Origin: Paenarthrobacter sp. DKR-5
GTDB lineage: Bacteria; Actinomycetota; Actinomycetes; Actinomycetales; Micrococcaceae
Direction: 5' to 3'
NCBI RefSeq assembly: GCF_018531425.1
Contig: NZ_JAHBOI010000003.1
Span: forward strand, 186,001-250,000
Length of the DNA: 64,000 nucleotides
This document shows positions 50,444 through 59,678 of the stretch, piece after piece; the stretch's first letter is position 1; every line of letters starts with the position of its first letter. The notes beneath the pieces are model-generated. The model was given only the letters and a program-made list of their open reading frames with translations. It was not told where the DNA came from and ran no database searches. The position numbers and the translations under genes were made by a program.

Positions 50444-51409
50444 TCAGAGCGCTTCGTAACTTTGACCGTGGGGACCGACGAGCGCAGCCGGGACACCGTT
50501 GACGGAGAGGATGGTGCGCCCGTTGACAGGGACTTTGACCAGTTCGGTGATCCGGGGGAGTACGCGTTCGCCTTCGTTGCTGATCCAGGTGACCTCGGGC
50601 AGGGAACGCATGACGTCGACGAACCGTGCACGTCGTTCAGGTTCGAGGTAGACGAGCACAGCGCTGTGGAACACCACGACCCGGGCGCCGGGCGGCGCGC
50701 CCTGCACGAGTTCCATGACGGTCTCCACCAGGTCGCCCCGCACCAGCCGCGGCGGTGCCGCGGCGACCAGGTTTGCCGCGGCGTGCAAGCGGCGCCGGCG
50801 TTCGTCGTGCTCGGGCCAGACCAAGGCCTCCAGCCAGCGGAGCTCGGCGGGCCTGCGCACGTCGACGGGGTTCAGGTCGACGCCGGAGCGCCAGACGACG
50901 TCGGGGATGGAATCCGGGACGCTGCCCTCGTCGATGCGGCAGGCGAGCCTGACAGGACTCGGGCCGCCGGCCGGGTCGAGGGCGACAATGCGGCCGCCGG
51001 CGCCGTAGCGGTAGCTGTAGCGGTCCGGGTAGAGACACAGCCCCGCCGATGCGCCTGCCTCAATGAGCGCCAGCGGCCCTTCCAGCCTGCTGAGCACCGG
51101 CAGCAGAACCGCGCAGCGTCCGGCTTCGTTGGTCTGCGTCGACCGTTCCCGGATCACGCGGTCCGTCCGGGCCCAGTGCTCCAGCAGCCAGCACCGGAAT
51201 ACCGGATACGGGCCGGCCGGAGCGCCCAGGAAGCGGGCGGCCGCGAAGACAAGATTCGGCTGACGCTTGGTGGGCGGCAGCGCCTCAATCAACGCCAGGA
51301 CCTGGGGATCCGCTGCGACTGCGCTGGCCCATTCGTGGAAGACCGGCGACACGTTTCTCGCCTCGATCTCGGCAAAGCTGCGGTACACGTCCGCTGTCCT
51401 GGTCCCCAC
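50444..51409 (-). CDS. DUF2332 family protein
   Basis: A 321-residue protein of the DUF2332 family, found mostly in actinobacteria. YPVFRCWLLEH, NEAGRCAVLLPVLSRL, LIEAGASAGLCLYPDRYSY and VFHSAVLVYLEPERRARF are its conserved stretches; the GASAGLCL segment recalls a Rossmann methyltransferase loop, but the activity is unproven. The GTG at 51409 lies eight bases behind TAGGGT and has no Shine-Dalgarno. It shares a 35-bp intergenic gap with the divergent acetyltransferase gene. Confidence 0.82.
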   Translation of the reverse strand: MGTRTADVYRSFAEIEARNVSPVFHEWASAVAADPQVLALIEALPPTKRQPNLVFAAARFLGAPAGPYPVFRCWLLEHWARTDRVIRERSTQTNEAGRCAVLLPVLSRLEGPLALIEAGASAGLCLYPDRYSYRYGAGGRIVALDPAGGPSPVRLACRIDEGSVPDSIPDVVWRSGVDLNPVDVRRPAELRWLEALVWPEHDERRRRLHAAANLVAAAPPRLVRGDLVETVMELVQGAPPGARVVVFHSAVLVYLEPERRARFVDVMRSLPEVTWISNEGERVLPRITELVKVPVNGRTILSVNGVPAALVGPHGQSYEAL

Positions 51410-51417
51410 AGTTCCAC

Positions 51418-51438
51418 ACCCTACGCCGGCAGTAGGCT
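51418..51438. promoter_or_regulatory. Back-to-back -10 boxes of two divergent leaderless genes
   Basis: The 35-bp gap between DUF2332 and the acetyltransferase holds TAGGGT on the minus strand (51423-51418) and TAGGCT on the plus strand (51433-51438). Each lies 6-8 nt before its own start codon. The two promoters face away from each other with only nine bases between the -10 boxes, so the upstream parts of each run into the other gene's -10 and start. Confidence 0.5.
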
Positions 51439-51444
51439 GTGCGC

Positions 51445-51900
51445 ATGAAGCTCCGCGAAGCGACCCCCGCTGACCTGGCCCAGGCAGCAGATGTCTGCAA
51501 CGCTGCCGGGCGTGCTCCCTGGACGAAGGAGGCGCTTGCTCCGCAGACAGGCCGGACAGTACTCGTGGCCCTCCAAGGGAACCGGATTGTCGGCATCGCC
51601 AAGACCCATTTTTATCCGGAACCCGACGGGACAGCGCCGGCCGGACACTATCTTGGGGGAGTCCTCGTGCTGCCGGCTTTTCGCCGGCAGGGTGTCGGGT
51701 CGCACCTCACCAGGGCAAGGCTCGACTGGATCAAGGAACGATCGGCCCGCGCCTACTACTTCGCCAACGAGCACAACGCGGCTTCGATCCGCATGCATGA
51801 GGCCATGGGATTCCGCCCGATTGCCCGGCTGCCGCAGATTCACGGCGTGAACGCTGACGAGGGTAGGTCCGAGCTAGTCCTCTTCGAGTGCGCGCCGTAG
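51445..51900 (+). CDS. GNAT family N-acetyltransferase
   Basis: A 151-residue GNAT protein that should move an acetyl group from acetyl-CoA to an amine. The acetyl-CoA loop is VLPAFRRQGVGSHLTRA near residues 72-90 (RxxGxG), followed by YYFANEHNAASIRMHEAMGF, the usual motif B. The substrate is unknown. ATG 51445 lies exactly six bases behind TAGGCT, a leaderless start. It ends 29 nt before the convergent epimerase-like gene. Confidence 0.85.
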   Translation: MKLREATPADLAQAADVCNAAGRAPWTKEALAPQTGRTVLVALQGNRIVGIAKTHFYPEPDGTAPAGHYLGGVLVLPAFRRQGVGSHLTRARLDWIKERSARAYYFANEHNAASIRMHEAMGFRPIARLPQIHGVNADEGRSELVLFECAP

Positions 51901-51929
51901 GGGGCGTCGCGGTTCGGCCAGCGGCGGGA

Positions 51930-52865
51930 TCAACCCGCGACCGGTGAACGTCCGCCCAGGACCCAGCGGACTTCGTCGATGAGCAGGTCCAAGGCGTTGC
52001 CCACCGGCTGATATCCAAGGTCCCGGGCGGCGGTGGTGTCCAAAGTCAACGAGGTGCGCCATGGGTGGTGGCCGCGCCCGGAACCGCCGGGCACATGCTC
52101 GATTGTGCCGTGCCACTGAAGCTCGGCTGCGATGGCGCGGACGATCTCCTCGGCGGTGGGGGTGTCCGGGTCGGCGGAGTTCAGGATCCGCCGCCCGGGG
52201 TGGGCGGCAACCGTTTCGATGAGCGCGGCGACGTTTGCTGCGGCAGAGAGGTGGTCGACGGCGTCCGCATCGGCGAGTGCCACCGTTTGCTCGCCGGCGA
52301 ACATCCGCCCGACGAAATCCTTGGTGCGGGGGTTCCGTGCCCATCTGCCGTGCACTTTCGACGGCCTGAGCACGGTGACCGGAAGCCCTGAATCAAGCGC
52401 TACCCGTTCGGCGGCGACCTTGCAGGGCGCGTACCCCTCGCGGGTGAAAGGATCGACCTCGTCGGCAGCCGGCGGCACCGTGCAGGAGTCCTCACGGGCC
52501 GGTCTGCGGAACCGGGGAGGCTCGTCGCCGTTGATGTGACGGCCGGCGTCGTCGACGTACACGGCGCGGCTGGACACCAGCACGAGACTGGCCGCGGACG
52601 CCATCGCCGGAAGGAGCGCGCGGACGTCTGCGGCCTTGTAGGCGACGAGATCGACGATCAGGTCAGCGCCGCCGCCGATCAACCCTGCAACACCGCGGGT
52701 GTCCGTCCGGTCCAGCCGGTGGAAGCGGACCCCTGCCCGCAAGAGCTCGTCCGGCATGCCCGAGCGTTGGCGCCCGGTGACTTCCACGTCCCAGCCCGCA
52801 AGAGCGAGCCGTTGAGCGGTCGCGCCGCCCATGGCACCGGTACCGCCCAGCAAGATCGCACGCAC
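51930..52865 (-). CDS. NAD-dependent epimerase/dehydratase family protein
   Basis: A 311-residue extended SDR protein. GGTGAMGG near residue 8 is the nucleotide loop, VLVSSRAVY the Ser strand, and YAPCKVAAER supplies the Tyr and Lys of the active site. The rest resembles atypical SDR and plant chloroplast stem-loop-binding-like reductases. No substrate is suggested by context. The GTG at 52865 is preceded by GGGGGGAT. The 60-bp gap to the RDD gene has no clear signal. Confidence 0.8.
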   Translation of the reverse strand: MRAILLGGTGAMGGATAQRLALAGWDVEVTGRQRSGMPDELLRAGVRFHRLDRTDTRGVAGLIGGGADLIVDLVAYKAADVRALLPAMASAASLVLVSSRAVYVDDAGRHINGDEPPRFRRPAREDSCTVPPAADEVDPFTREGYAPCKVAAERVALDSGLPVTVLRPSKVHGRWARNPRTKDFVGRMFAGEQTVALADADAVDHLSAAANVAALIETVAAHPGRRILNSADPDTPTAEEIVRAIAAELQWHGTIEHVPGGSGRGHHPWRTSLTLDTTAARDLGYQPVGNALDLLIDEVRWVLGGRSPVAG

Positions 52866-52925
52866 CGCATCCCCCCGGATTGGTCAAACAGTTCAACCCC
52901 GCACTCTACGGCACCCGCGGACGGT

Positions 52926-53729
52926 TCATTCCAGCCCGAAGGGCAGCCGCCGCAGCCGCTCCCCGGTGCGGGCTGCTGCATCCCGGCGCGACAGCAGCCG
53001 GCGGTAGTCGCGGTCGCGCCGCTCGGCCATGACTGCCGCAAGGAACGCGCCGGCGGGCGTGCCCGCCGGCGGCGGCGGGGCCACGAAGGAGGCAACCTCG
53101 GAGACGAGTTCGGCAGCCAGCAGATCACGTGAAGCGGGTGCCAGTTGCGGTCCCTGCCTGAGGAAGGACTGCACCCGCCGTGCAGTGCCGTCGGGGAGCC
53201 GGCCGAGGTCCGCGCTGGTTACCCACCCGGCCAGGAAGGCCGGCGCAGGGGCCAGCGGCGCCGGGGCCGCGGGCACGCGCTCGCGCATCGAATAGGTTCC
53301 GGCGAGCATGTCCCCGAGGCGCTTGGAGCGGTCATTGAGCAGCGACACGATGAACGCCACCGCCCCCGCCATCAGGTAAATCTCGAAGACGCCGACCAGG
53401 GCGCGAATCAGGGCGTGCCGGAAGCGCAGCGCACCGCCGTCGTCGCGCACAACACGCAGCCCCATCACGAGCTTTCCCAGCGACTTGCCCCTGCTCGCCG
53501 TCTCCACCGCGACGGGGACGGCGACGAAGACGAGCACCAGGCTCAGCAGGACCAGGATGCGGCCCGCGGCACGGTCCAGCAGATTCGGCACCGTCCCAAT
53601 GCCGAGGAAGAGCAGCACGGCGACGAGTACCTGGGCCGCCACATCGATCAGCAGGCCGACGCCGCGCAGCGCGAACGACGCGGGCCGCAGCTCCAGGACC
53701 ACGGCCTCGCCGGTCACCATCGCGCTCAT
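52926..53729 (-). CDS. RDD family membrane protein
   Basis: A 267-residue RDD protein. Its N-terminal half holds three to four membrane segments with LLIDVAAQVLVAVLLFLGIG, ASRGKSLGKLVMGLRVVRDDGG and NDRSKRLGDMLAGTY, the conserved RDD elements. The C-terminal half is a cytoplasmic Ala/Pro-rich domain. In actinobacteria the RDD gene lies divergent from a SpoIIM-family gene and beside membrane ATPase and DUF58 genes; only the SpoIIM partner is present here. Start ATG 53729 with GGGGGAG five bases upstream; the frame reaches 53777. Confidence 0.85.
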   Translation of the reverse strand: MSAMVTGEAVVLELRPASFALRGVGLLIDVAAQVLVAVLLFLGIGTVPNLLDRAAGRILVLLSLVLVFVAVPVAVETASRGKSLGKLVMGLRVVRDDGGALRFRHALIRALVGVFEIYLMAGAVAFIVSLLNDRSKRLGDMLAGTYSMRERVPAAPAPLAPAPAFLAGWVTSADLGRLPDGTARRVQSFLRQGPQLAPASRDLLAAELVSEVASFVAPPPPAGTPAGAFLAAVMAERRDRDYRRLLSRRDAAARTGERLRRLPFGLE

Positions 53730-53820
53730 GAACTCCCCCTGATCCCTCCGGCAGGTCCTCCGGCGAATGTGGGCCAAGTCTAGCGGGACGCGGGTGGGTG
53801 CAGGCCGCTAGGGTAAGGGC

Positions 53821-54813
53821 GTGGACCTCGACGCCTTCACCGCCGTGCACCGGCCCGAGTGGGACCGTTTGGACGCCCTCGCGTCGCGCCGCCGGTTGAC
53901 CGGGGCCGAAGCGGACGAAATGCTCCGGCTCTACCAGCTCGCGTCCGCCCACCTGTCCACGGTCCGCTCGCTGGCCCCCGAAAGCCCGCTCTCTGCGTCG
54001 CTGTCCACCCGGCTCGCCCGCGCCCGGGTGCGCTTCACCGGCGCGCGCTCCAATGTCCTCGAGGACTTGGCCGTCTTCTTCCTGTTCTCCCTGCCCGCGG
54101 CGTTCTACCGGCTGCGCTGGCTCACCCTCACCATCGGGGCGGCCTTCACCGTGGTCGGAGTCCTGTATGCGGTGTGGGTCGCCTCGACGCCGGAGGTGAT
54201 CCCCGCGCTCGGCGGCGACGCGCGGATACGCCGGTACGTGAACGAGGACTTCATCAACTACTACTCCGAGAATCCGGCGGCGTCTTTCGCCGGCGCGGTG
54301 TGGACGAACAACGCGTGGGTGGCGGCGCAGGAGGTCGCGTTCGGCGTGACGGGCCTGTTCGTGCCGATGGTGCTCTACTCGAACGCGCAGAACAGCGGCC
54401 TGGCGGCCGGGTTTTTCGCCTCGTCCGGCAAGCTCGACGTGTTTTTCAGCTACATCCTGCCGCACGGGCTGCTGGAGCTGACGGCGGTCTTCGTGGCGGG
54501 GGCCGCCGGACTGTCGCTGTTCTGGGCCTGGGTGTCGCCGGGGCGACGCAAACGACTGGACGCCCTGGCCCAGGAGGGCCGTTCCATGGTGACAGTGGCC
54601 CTCGGACTGGTCCTGGTGCTGTTCGTGTCCGGACTCGTGGAGGGCTTCGTGACGCCGAGCGCGCTGCCGGTCTGGGCGAAGATCGGCATCGGCGTCACAG
54701 TGCTCGCGGCCTATTGGGCCTACACCGTGCTGCTGGGCAGGCGCGCGGTCGCGGCAGGGCACCGCGGGGACCTCGCCGCCCGCGACACCGGCAGCACGCT
54801 CGCGGCGTCCTGA
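53821..54813 (+). CDS. Stage II sporulation protein M-like membrane protein
   Basis: A 330-residue membrane protein of the SpoIIM/DUF95 family, found in many non-sporulating actinobacteria. A cytoplasmic helical N-terminus of about 95 residues is followed by some five membrane segments; SNVLEDLAVFFLFSLPAAFYRLRW, NNAWVAAQEVAFGVTGLF and ILPHGLLELTAVFVAGAAGLSLFWAW (HG-LEL motif) are typical. Its role is unknown outside sporulation. The GTG at 53821 lies six bases behind TAGGGT; AAGGG in between is too close to act as a normal Shine-Dalgarno. Confidence 0.87.
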   Translation: MDLDAFTAVHRPEWDRLDALASRRRLTGAEADEMLRLYQLASAHLSTVRSLAPESPLSASLSTRLARARVRFTGARSNVLEDLAVFFLFSLPAAFYRLRWLTLTIGAAFTVVGVLYAVWVASTPEVIPALGGDARIRRYVNEDFINYYSENPAASFAGAVWTNNAWVAAQEVAFGVTGLFVPMVLYSNAQNSGLAAGFFASSGKLDVFFSYILPHGLLELTAVFVAGAAGLSLFWAWVSPGRRKRLDALAQEGRSMVTVALGLVLVLFVSGLVEGFVTPSALPVWAKIGIGVTVLAAYWAYTVLLGRRAVAAGHRGDLAARDTGSTLAAS

Positions 54814-54925
54814 ACCGGGCTGCCCGGGGTGGCGCAGCCGCTGGCGGCCGCGCAGCCGGTAACCTCGAAGCAGATGTTCCCTGCATCCGCCGTGCGGGTG
54901 CGACGACGACGGAAGTGACAGAGCT

Positions 54926-56026
54926 GTGAGCGAGAAGAAGCCGGAAAACCCCGAGCTGGCCGCGGAGGCCACCGAGGATGACGAACCGGCCTTCGAATGG
55001 ATGAAGCCGCGCGGCCGACGCGAGGAGGCTGCTGCCAGTCGACAAGCTCCTGCTGCTGAGGGGGCTGCCCGCGCCGAGGCCTCCGAACCGGTCCGCGCCG
55101 AGGAAGATGCTGCGCCGGTAGCCCCAGCGACGGACAAGCTCGCCAAAGACGAGCCCGCGAAGGATGAAGCAGCCCAGCAAGCCCCCGCTGCGGGGGCGTC
55201 CGCGGTGGAAGACACCGGCGCGGAAGATCCGACGCCGACCAGCATGCTCTCGGTCCGCCCGCCGGCGGAGGAAAGCCAACGGCGTGCCGCCGAACGCGAC
55301 CAGGCCGCCCAGGCCCGGCCTGTGCTGCCCCGGGTGATGCAGGTGCTGCTTGCGGTGTTCTTCCCGCTGCTCACCATCATCGGTGCCATCCGCGCCGTCA
55401 CCACGCCGCTGTTCCTCTGGGTGGAATACCACCGGCCCGGGTTCCCCTCGGACAGTTACGGTTTCAGCCTCGATGACCGGATGACCTACGGCTCCTACGG
55501 GGTGGACTACCTGGTCAACTTCGCCGGCCCGCGCTACCTCGGCGACCTGGTCGGAACGGACGGCAAGCAGCTCTTCACGCAGGGCGAAGTCAGCCATATG
55601 GCGGATGTAAAGTCGGTCATCGGCACCACCTTCCTGGCCGGCACCGTGCTGCTGGTCGCGGCCGTCATCATCATCATCTACCTGCTGCGCCGCAGCAACG
55701 GGGGAGTGCGCCGCGGCCTCTTCGGCGGAGCGATCGCCACCTTGCTGATCGTGCTCCTGCTCGGCGTGCTCGGCTTCATCGGCTGGGAACAGTTCTTCAC
55801 GGACCTGCACCGGCTCTTCTTCGCCCAGGGGACCTGGACCTTCTACCTCGACGACGCGCTCATCCGGCTCTACCCGGGGCAGTTCTGGATGGACGCCGGT
55901 CTGGTAATCGGCGTGCTCGTCCTGCTGGTGTCGCTGCTGACCATCGTGCTCACCTGGCCCACGCGTCGCCGCCGCGAACGCAGCGCCCGCTCCCGCAACC
56001 CGAAGGCGGCCCGGCGCTCGGCCTGA
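54926..56026 (+). CDS. TIGR01906 family membrane protein
   Basis: A 366-residue protein. The first 130 residues are an acidic Ala/Glu/Pro-rich cytoplasmic tail; the C-terminal part matches the TIGR01906/DUF1461 integral membrane family with four segments (VMQVLLAVFFPLLTIIGAI, FLAGTVLLVAAVIIIIYLL, GGAIATLLIVLLLGVLGFIGW, GLVIGVLVLLVSLLTIVLTW) and the conserved LVNF, HMADVK and FFTDLHRLFF stretches. Function unknown. GTG start 54926 after a weak GGAAG. The long tail may have been added by local expansion of Ala codons. Confidence 0.82.
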   Translation: MSEKKPENPELAAEATEDDEPAFEWMKPRGRREEAAASRQAPAAEGAARAEASEPVRAEEDAAPVAPATDKLAKDEPAKDEAAQQAPAAGASAVEDTGAEDPTPTSMLSVRPPAEESQRRAAERDQAAQARPVLPRVMQVLLAVFFPLLTIIGAIRAVTTPLFLWVEYHRPGFPSDSYGFSLDDRMTYGSYGVDYLVNFAGPRYLGDLVGTDGKQLFTQGEVSHMADVKSVIGTTFLAGTVLLVAAVIIIIYLLRRSNGGVRRGLFGGAIATLLIVLLLGVLGFIGWEQFFTDLHRLFFAQGTWTFYLDDALIRLYPGQFWMDAGLVIGVLVLLVSLLTIVLTWPTRRRRERSARSRNPKAARRSA

Positions 56027-56047
56027 GCCCGGCCTGAGCCCGGAAAC

Positions 56048-56073
56048 AGCCCGGCCCCGCTCGGGGCCGGGCT
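56048..56073. terminator. Bidirectional terminator hairpin
   Basis: AGCCCGGCCCCG (56048-56059) and CGGGGCCGGGCT (56062-56073) form a stem between the convergent TIGR01906 and acyl-CoA ligase genes; the innermost pairs must open to give a loop. The right arm runs into the stop codon of the ligase. Confidence 0.65.
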
Positions 56074-57895
56074 ACTTCGCGTAGAGGCCCTCGACGTCGT
56101 CGGCGTAGGCTTCCAGCACGCTGGCCCGCTTGAGCTTCAGGGACGGCGTGAGGAGGCCCGATTCGACGGTGAAATCCGTGTCCAGCACGCGGAACTTGCG
56201 GATCCCTTCGGCGCGCGAGACGAGTTCGTTGGCTGCATCGACGGCGCCCTGCAGTTCCGCCAGCACCTGGGGGGACGCGGCGGCTTGCGCGGGGGTGAGC
56301 ACTGCGGTCTTCCGCGCCCGGCACCAGGCGGCGAGGCCGTCAGGGTCCAGCGTCAGCAGGGCCCCGACGAACGGGCGACCCTCGCCGACGACGACGGCCT
56401 GCGAAACCAGCCGGCTCTCGCGCAGCTTCTCCTCCAGCGGCCCGGGCGCGACGTTCTTGCCGCCCGCAGTGACCAGCAGGTCCTTCTTGCGGCCCGTGAT
56501 GGTGAGGAAACCGTCTTCGTCGAGCTCCCCGAGGTCGCCGGTGCGGAAGAAGCCGTCCGCGAAGGCCTCAGCATTGGCGGCATCGTTGCGGTGGTACCCC
56601 CGGAAAATGCCGATGCCCTTCACCAGCACCTCGCCGTCGGCCGCGACCCGGATGGTGGTGCCCGGCATCGGGATCCCGACGGTGCCGACCTTGGTATGGC
56701 TCGGGGTGTTGGCGGTGCACGGTGCCGTGGACTCGGTCAGCCCGTAGCCCTCCAGCAGGATGAGCCCTGCACCGCGGAAGAAATGTGCCTCGCGCGGGTT
56801 GAGCGCGCTGGCGCCGGACACGATGTGCTGCAGGTCCCCGCCAAAGGCCGCACGGACCCGGGCGAACACCAGCCGGTCAAAAAGTGCGTGCCGGATCCGC
56901 AGCAACGGCCCGGGCCCCCGGCCGGTGCCGCGCGCAGCGGCGTCCAAGGCCTTGGAATAGTCGATCGCCGTGCGCGCGGCGAGTTCGAACACCCGGCCCT
57001 TGCCGGCTTCTTCGGCGTTCTGCTGCGCGGTCGCGTAGACCTTTTCAAAGACGCGCGGGACCGCCAGCAGGAAGGTGGGCTTGAAGGTGCCGAGGTCTTC
57101 AATCAGTTCCGCCGCGGACGCCGCGTGGGCGACGGTGGTTCCCGCGGCCAGGCAGATCACCTGCACCGCGCGGGCCAGCACGTGGGCCAGCGGCAGGAAC
57201 ATCAGGGTCCGCGTGTCCGGCCGGTCGAGGATCTCGGGCAGGAACAGGATCGTGTTGCGGGCCACGAGTGCGAAGTTGCCGTGGGTGATCTCGCAGCCCT
57301 TGGGCCGGCCGGTGGTCCCGGACGTGTAGACCAGCGAGGCGACGTCGGCCAGCCCGGCTGCGGAGCGCGCGCGCTCCAGGGCGTCGTCATCAACACCGGC
57401 GCCGGAAGCTTCAAGGCTGGCCAGATCCGCGCCGTCCGCGCTTTCCGTCATGCTCCAGATGGACGGGCCGGGGCCGTCGGCGGTGCCGGAAGCTTCCCGC
57501 ACCAGGTCCCGCTTTGCCTCGTCTTCCACCAGGACGATCTTCGCTCCCGAATCGGACAAAATCCACGAGACCTGGCTGCGCGAGGAGGTCTCATAGACGG
57601 GAACGGTGACACCGCCGGCGTACCAGATCGCGAAATCCACCAGGGTCCACTCGAAGCGTGTCCGGGACATGACGGCGACCGTGCCGCCGGGGACGAGGCC
57701 GGCTGCGATCAGGCCCCGGGCCACGGCACGCACCCGGTCCTCGAAGCGGGCCGCAGTCACCGTGTCCCAGCCTCCGGGCACCTTCCGCGCATAGAGGGCG
57801 TGCTCCGGATCCTTCCGGCGCTGGTCCCGCAGCAGGTCGGTGACATTGCTCCGCGGGTCCAGATCGACCAGCAGCTCCGTCGCGGCTTCCCTCAC
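56072..57895 (-). CDS. Long-chain fatty-acid-CoA ligase
   Basis: A 607-residue AMP-forming acyl-CoA synthetase. The adenylate motif is YTSGTTGRPKGCEITHG, followed by GYGLTES, TGDLGELDEDGFLTITGRKKDLL (the hinge and signature) and a C-terminal Lys near LTPSLKLKR. It activates fatty acids with ATP and CoA at the cytoplasmic face. I place the start at the GTG at 57895 (VREAATELLVDLDP), since the frame upstream to 58315 is antisense to the mannosyltransferase gene. A TACGAT -10 box lies about 40 nt upstream. Confidence 0.9.
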   Translation of the reverse strand: MREAATELLVDLDPRSNVTDLLRDQRRKDPEHALYARKVPGGWDTVTAARFEDRVRAVARGLIAAGLVPGGTVAVMSRTRFEWTLVDFAIWYAGGVTVPVYETSSRSQVSWILSDSGAKIVLVEDEAKRDLVREASGTADGPGPSIWSMTESADGADLASLEASGAGVDDDALERARSAAGLADVASLVYTSGTTGRPKGCEITHGNFALVARNTILFLPEILDRPDTRTLMFLPLAHVLARAVQVICLAAGTTVAHAASAAELIEDLGTFKPTFLLAVPRVFEKVYATAQQNAEEAGKGRVFELAARTAIDYSKALDAAARGTGRGPGPLLRIRHALFDRLVFARVRAAFGGDLQHIVSGASALNPREAHFFRGAGLILLEGYGLTESTAPCTANTPSHTKVGTVGIPMPGTTIRVAADGEVLVKGIGIFRGYHRNDAANAEAFADGFFRTGDLGELDEDGFLTITGRKKDLLVTAGGKNVAPGPLEEKLRESRLVSQAVVVGEGRPFVGALLTLDPDGLAAWCRARKTAVLTPAQAAASPQVLAELQGAVDAANELVSRAEGIRKFRVLDTDFTVESGLLTPSLKLKRASVLEAYADDVEGLYAK

Positions 57896-57962
57896 CCTGT
57901 ACTCGCTTTCTCCCGGCGTCCCCCCGACAGCATCGTAGCCCGTGGGACAGCTCCTGCCGCCG

Positions 57963-59624
57963 TCAGATCCAGCTCGGCATCCACATGCGCAGGCGCCACT
58001 CGTTGTAGGTGATCGGTTCCGCCGTCCAGATCGGCAGGAAGAACGCGGCACAGACGAGGGCTGCGACCACGAACAGGCCGACGACGAGAACGCCCGCCTG
58101 CCGGCGTCCCGGCGGGTCCGCTGGCCGGCCCAGGACCAGCCCGAGGCAGAACACGAGCGCCAGCACCAGGAACGGCTCGAAGGCGATGGCGTAGAAGAAG
58201 AACGTGGTCCGCTGCGGGTAGAGGAACCAGGGAAGGTAGCCGGCTGCCACGGCGGCCAGGATCGCGCCGGCGCGCCAGTCCCGCCGTCCGACCCACCAGA
58301 ACAGCAGCACGACAAGTGCGGCGGCGGCGCTCCACCAGATCACCGGGTTGCCGACGGAGAGGATCGCCTCCGTGCAGCCGCTGAAGGTGCAGGAGTCCTG
58401 GCCCGGCTTCGGGGATTCGTAGTAGAACGACGTGGGCCTGCCCATCACCAGCCAGGTCCAGGCGTTGGCCTTGTACGGGTGGTCGGCGCTGAGACCGGTG
58501 TGGAAGTTGTAGGCGGAGAGATGGTAGTGCCACAACGACCGCAGCGAATTGGGGATCCACCCCCAGGCCGCGGACGGGTTGCTCTCCGCCCAATGCCGGT
58601 CATAGGCGTTGCTCGAAAGGAACCAGCCGGTCCAGGTGAGGAGGTAGACGACGGCAGTGGTCGGCACGATGCTCAGGAAGGCAGGCAGGCCGTCCTTGAG
58701 GACGCCGCCGCCGGCCCAGTGCCTGATCCCCGCGGCCCGGCGGGCGCCCAGGTCCCAGAACACGGTCAGCAGACCGAAGCCGGCCAGGAAGAACAGCCCG
58801 GACCATTTGGTGCCGACGGCGAGGCCCAGGCACACGCCGGCGGCCAGGCGCCACGGGCGGAACCACAGCCACGGCCCGCTCAGCAGGGCCCCAGGGGCGC
58901 CGGCGGCCCTGCTGACTCTGGCGGCGAGCCGCCGCCGTCCGTCGTCGCGGTCCAGCAGCAGCGCGCCGAACGCCGCCAGCACCCAGAACATCAGGAAGAT
59001 GTCCAGCAGCGAGGTGCGCGACATCACGAGGTGGTGGCCCTCGACGGCGGTCAGCAGCCCGGCCACTCCGCCCAACGTGACGGATCCGAGCATCTTCTGC
59101 GCGATCAACGCCACCAGCAGGATTGAGAGCGTCCCGGTCAGGGCGGCCGAGAAGCGCCAGCCGAACGTGTTGGTGGGGCCGAACAGCGCCATGCCGAAGG
59201 CGATCATCCACTTGCCGACGGGCGGATGGACGACGTATTCGGGGGTGCTCAGGATGACCGAAGGGTCCCCGGCGTTGAACGCGTCATTGGCCTTGTCCGG
59301 CCAGTTCCGCTCGTAGCCGCTAATCAAGTACGAGTAGGCATCCTTGACGTAGTACGTCTCATCGAACACCAGGCTGTGCGGGTCGCCGAGGCGGACGAAA
59401 CGCAGGATCCCGCCGATGACTGCGGTCAGCACCGGCGTCAGCCAGTACCAGAGGCGCAGCGACGGCGGATAGTCGCGCCAGCTGGCAAGCGGGCCGGTCA
59501 GGCGGCGACGCAGAGCCTCCGCCGTGACGGCCTCCGCAGGATCGCGGAGCCACTGCGGCTCCCGTCCGCCGTCGTTCACGGGCGCCTCGGCAACGGCAAC
59601 AGGGCGGGGGGCGGCTGGGCTCAC
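57963..59624 (-). CDS. Dolichyl-phosphate-mannose-protein mannosyltransferase
   Basis: A PMT-type GT39 enzyme of 553 residues with 10-11 membrane segments, which moves mannose from polyprenyl-phosphate-mannose to Ser/Thr of secreted proteins. The acidic first-loop motif is VFDETYYVKDAYSYL (DE), with HPPVGKWMIAFGMALFG behind it. The C-terminal block with W-W residues faces outside. GTG 59624 lies seven bases behind TAGCAT (minus strand), which makes it the likelier start; an ATG three codons upstream would overlap the -10. manA and gtrA elsewhere in the window belong to the same mannose/polyprenyl supply chain. Confidence 0.9.
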   Translation of the reverse strand: MSPAAPRPVAVAEAPVNDGGREPQWLRDPAEAVTAEALRRRLTGPLASWRDYPPSLRLWYWLTPVLTAVIGGILRFVRLGDPHSLVFDETYYVKDAYSYLISGYERNWPDKANDAFNAGDPSVILSTPEYVVHPPVGKWMIAFGMALFGPTNTFGWRFSAALTGTLSILLVALIAQKMLGSVTLGGVAGLLTAVEGHHLVMSRTSLLDIFLMFWVLAAFGALLLDRDDGRRRLAARVSRAAGAPGALLSGPWLWFRPWRLAAGVCLGLAVGTKWSGLFFLAGFGLLTVFWDLGARRAAGIRHWAGGGVLKDGLPAFLSIVPTTAVVYLLTWTGWFLSSNAYDRHWAESNPSAAWGWIPNSLRSLWHYHLSAYNFHTGLSADHPYKANAWTWLVMGRPTSFYYESPKPGQDSCTFSGCTEAILSVGNPVIWWSAAAALVVLLFWWVGRRDWRAGAILAAVAAGYLPWFLYPQRTTFFFYAIAFEPFLVLALVFCLGLVLGRPADPPGRRQAGVLVVGLFVVAALVCAAFFLPIWTAEPITYNEWRLRMWMPSWI

Positions 59625-59631
59625 GCTTGCC

Positions 59632-59672
59632 ATGCTACCGCCCGCGCCCGGGCCGTCCGCGGCGATTAGGCT
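59632..59672. promoter_or_regulatory. Divergent leaderless promoters of PMT and rsmI
   Basis: TAGCAT on the minus strand (59637-59632) lies seven bases before the PMT GTG and TAGGCT on the plus strand (59667-59672) lies six bases before the rsmI GTG. The whole divergent gap is 54 bp. The same pairing of these two genes is common in actinobacteria. Confidence 0.5.
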
Positions 59673-59678
59673 GGGGGA

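Noticed and set aside
53332-55404. 690-codon minus-strand frame across RDD, SpoIIM and TIGR01906
   Set aside because: It crosses three real genes and reads as composition noise.
56072-58315. Longer start for the acyl-CoA ligase at 58315
   Set aside because: The extra 140 codons are antisense to the mannosyltransferase 3' part and have no ligase similarity.
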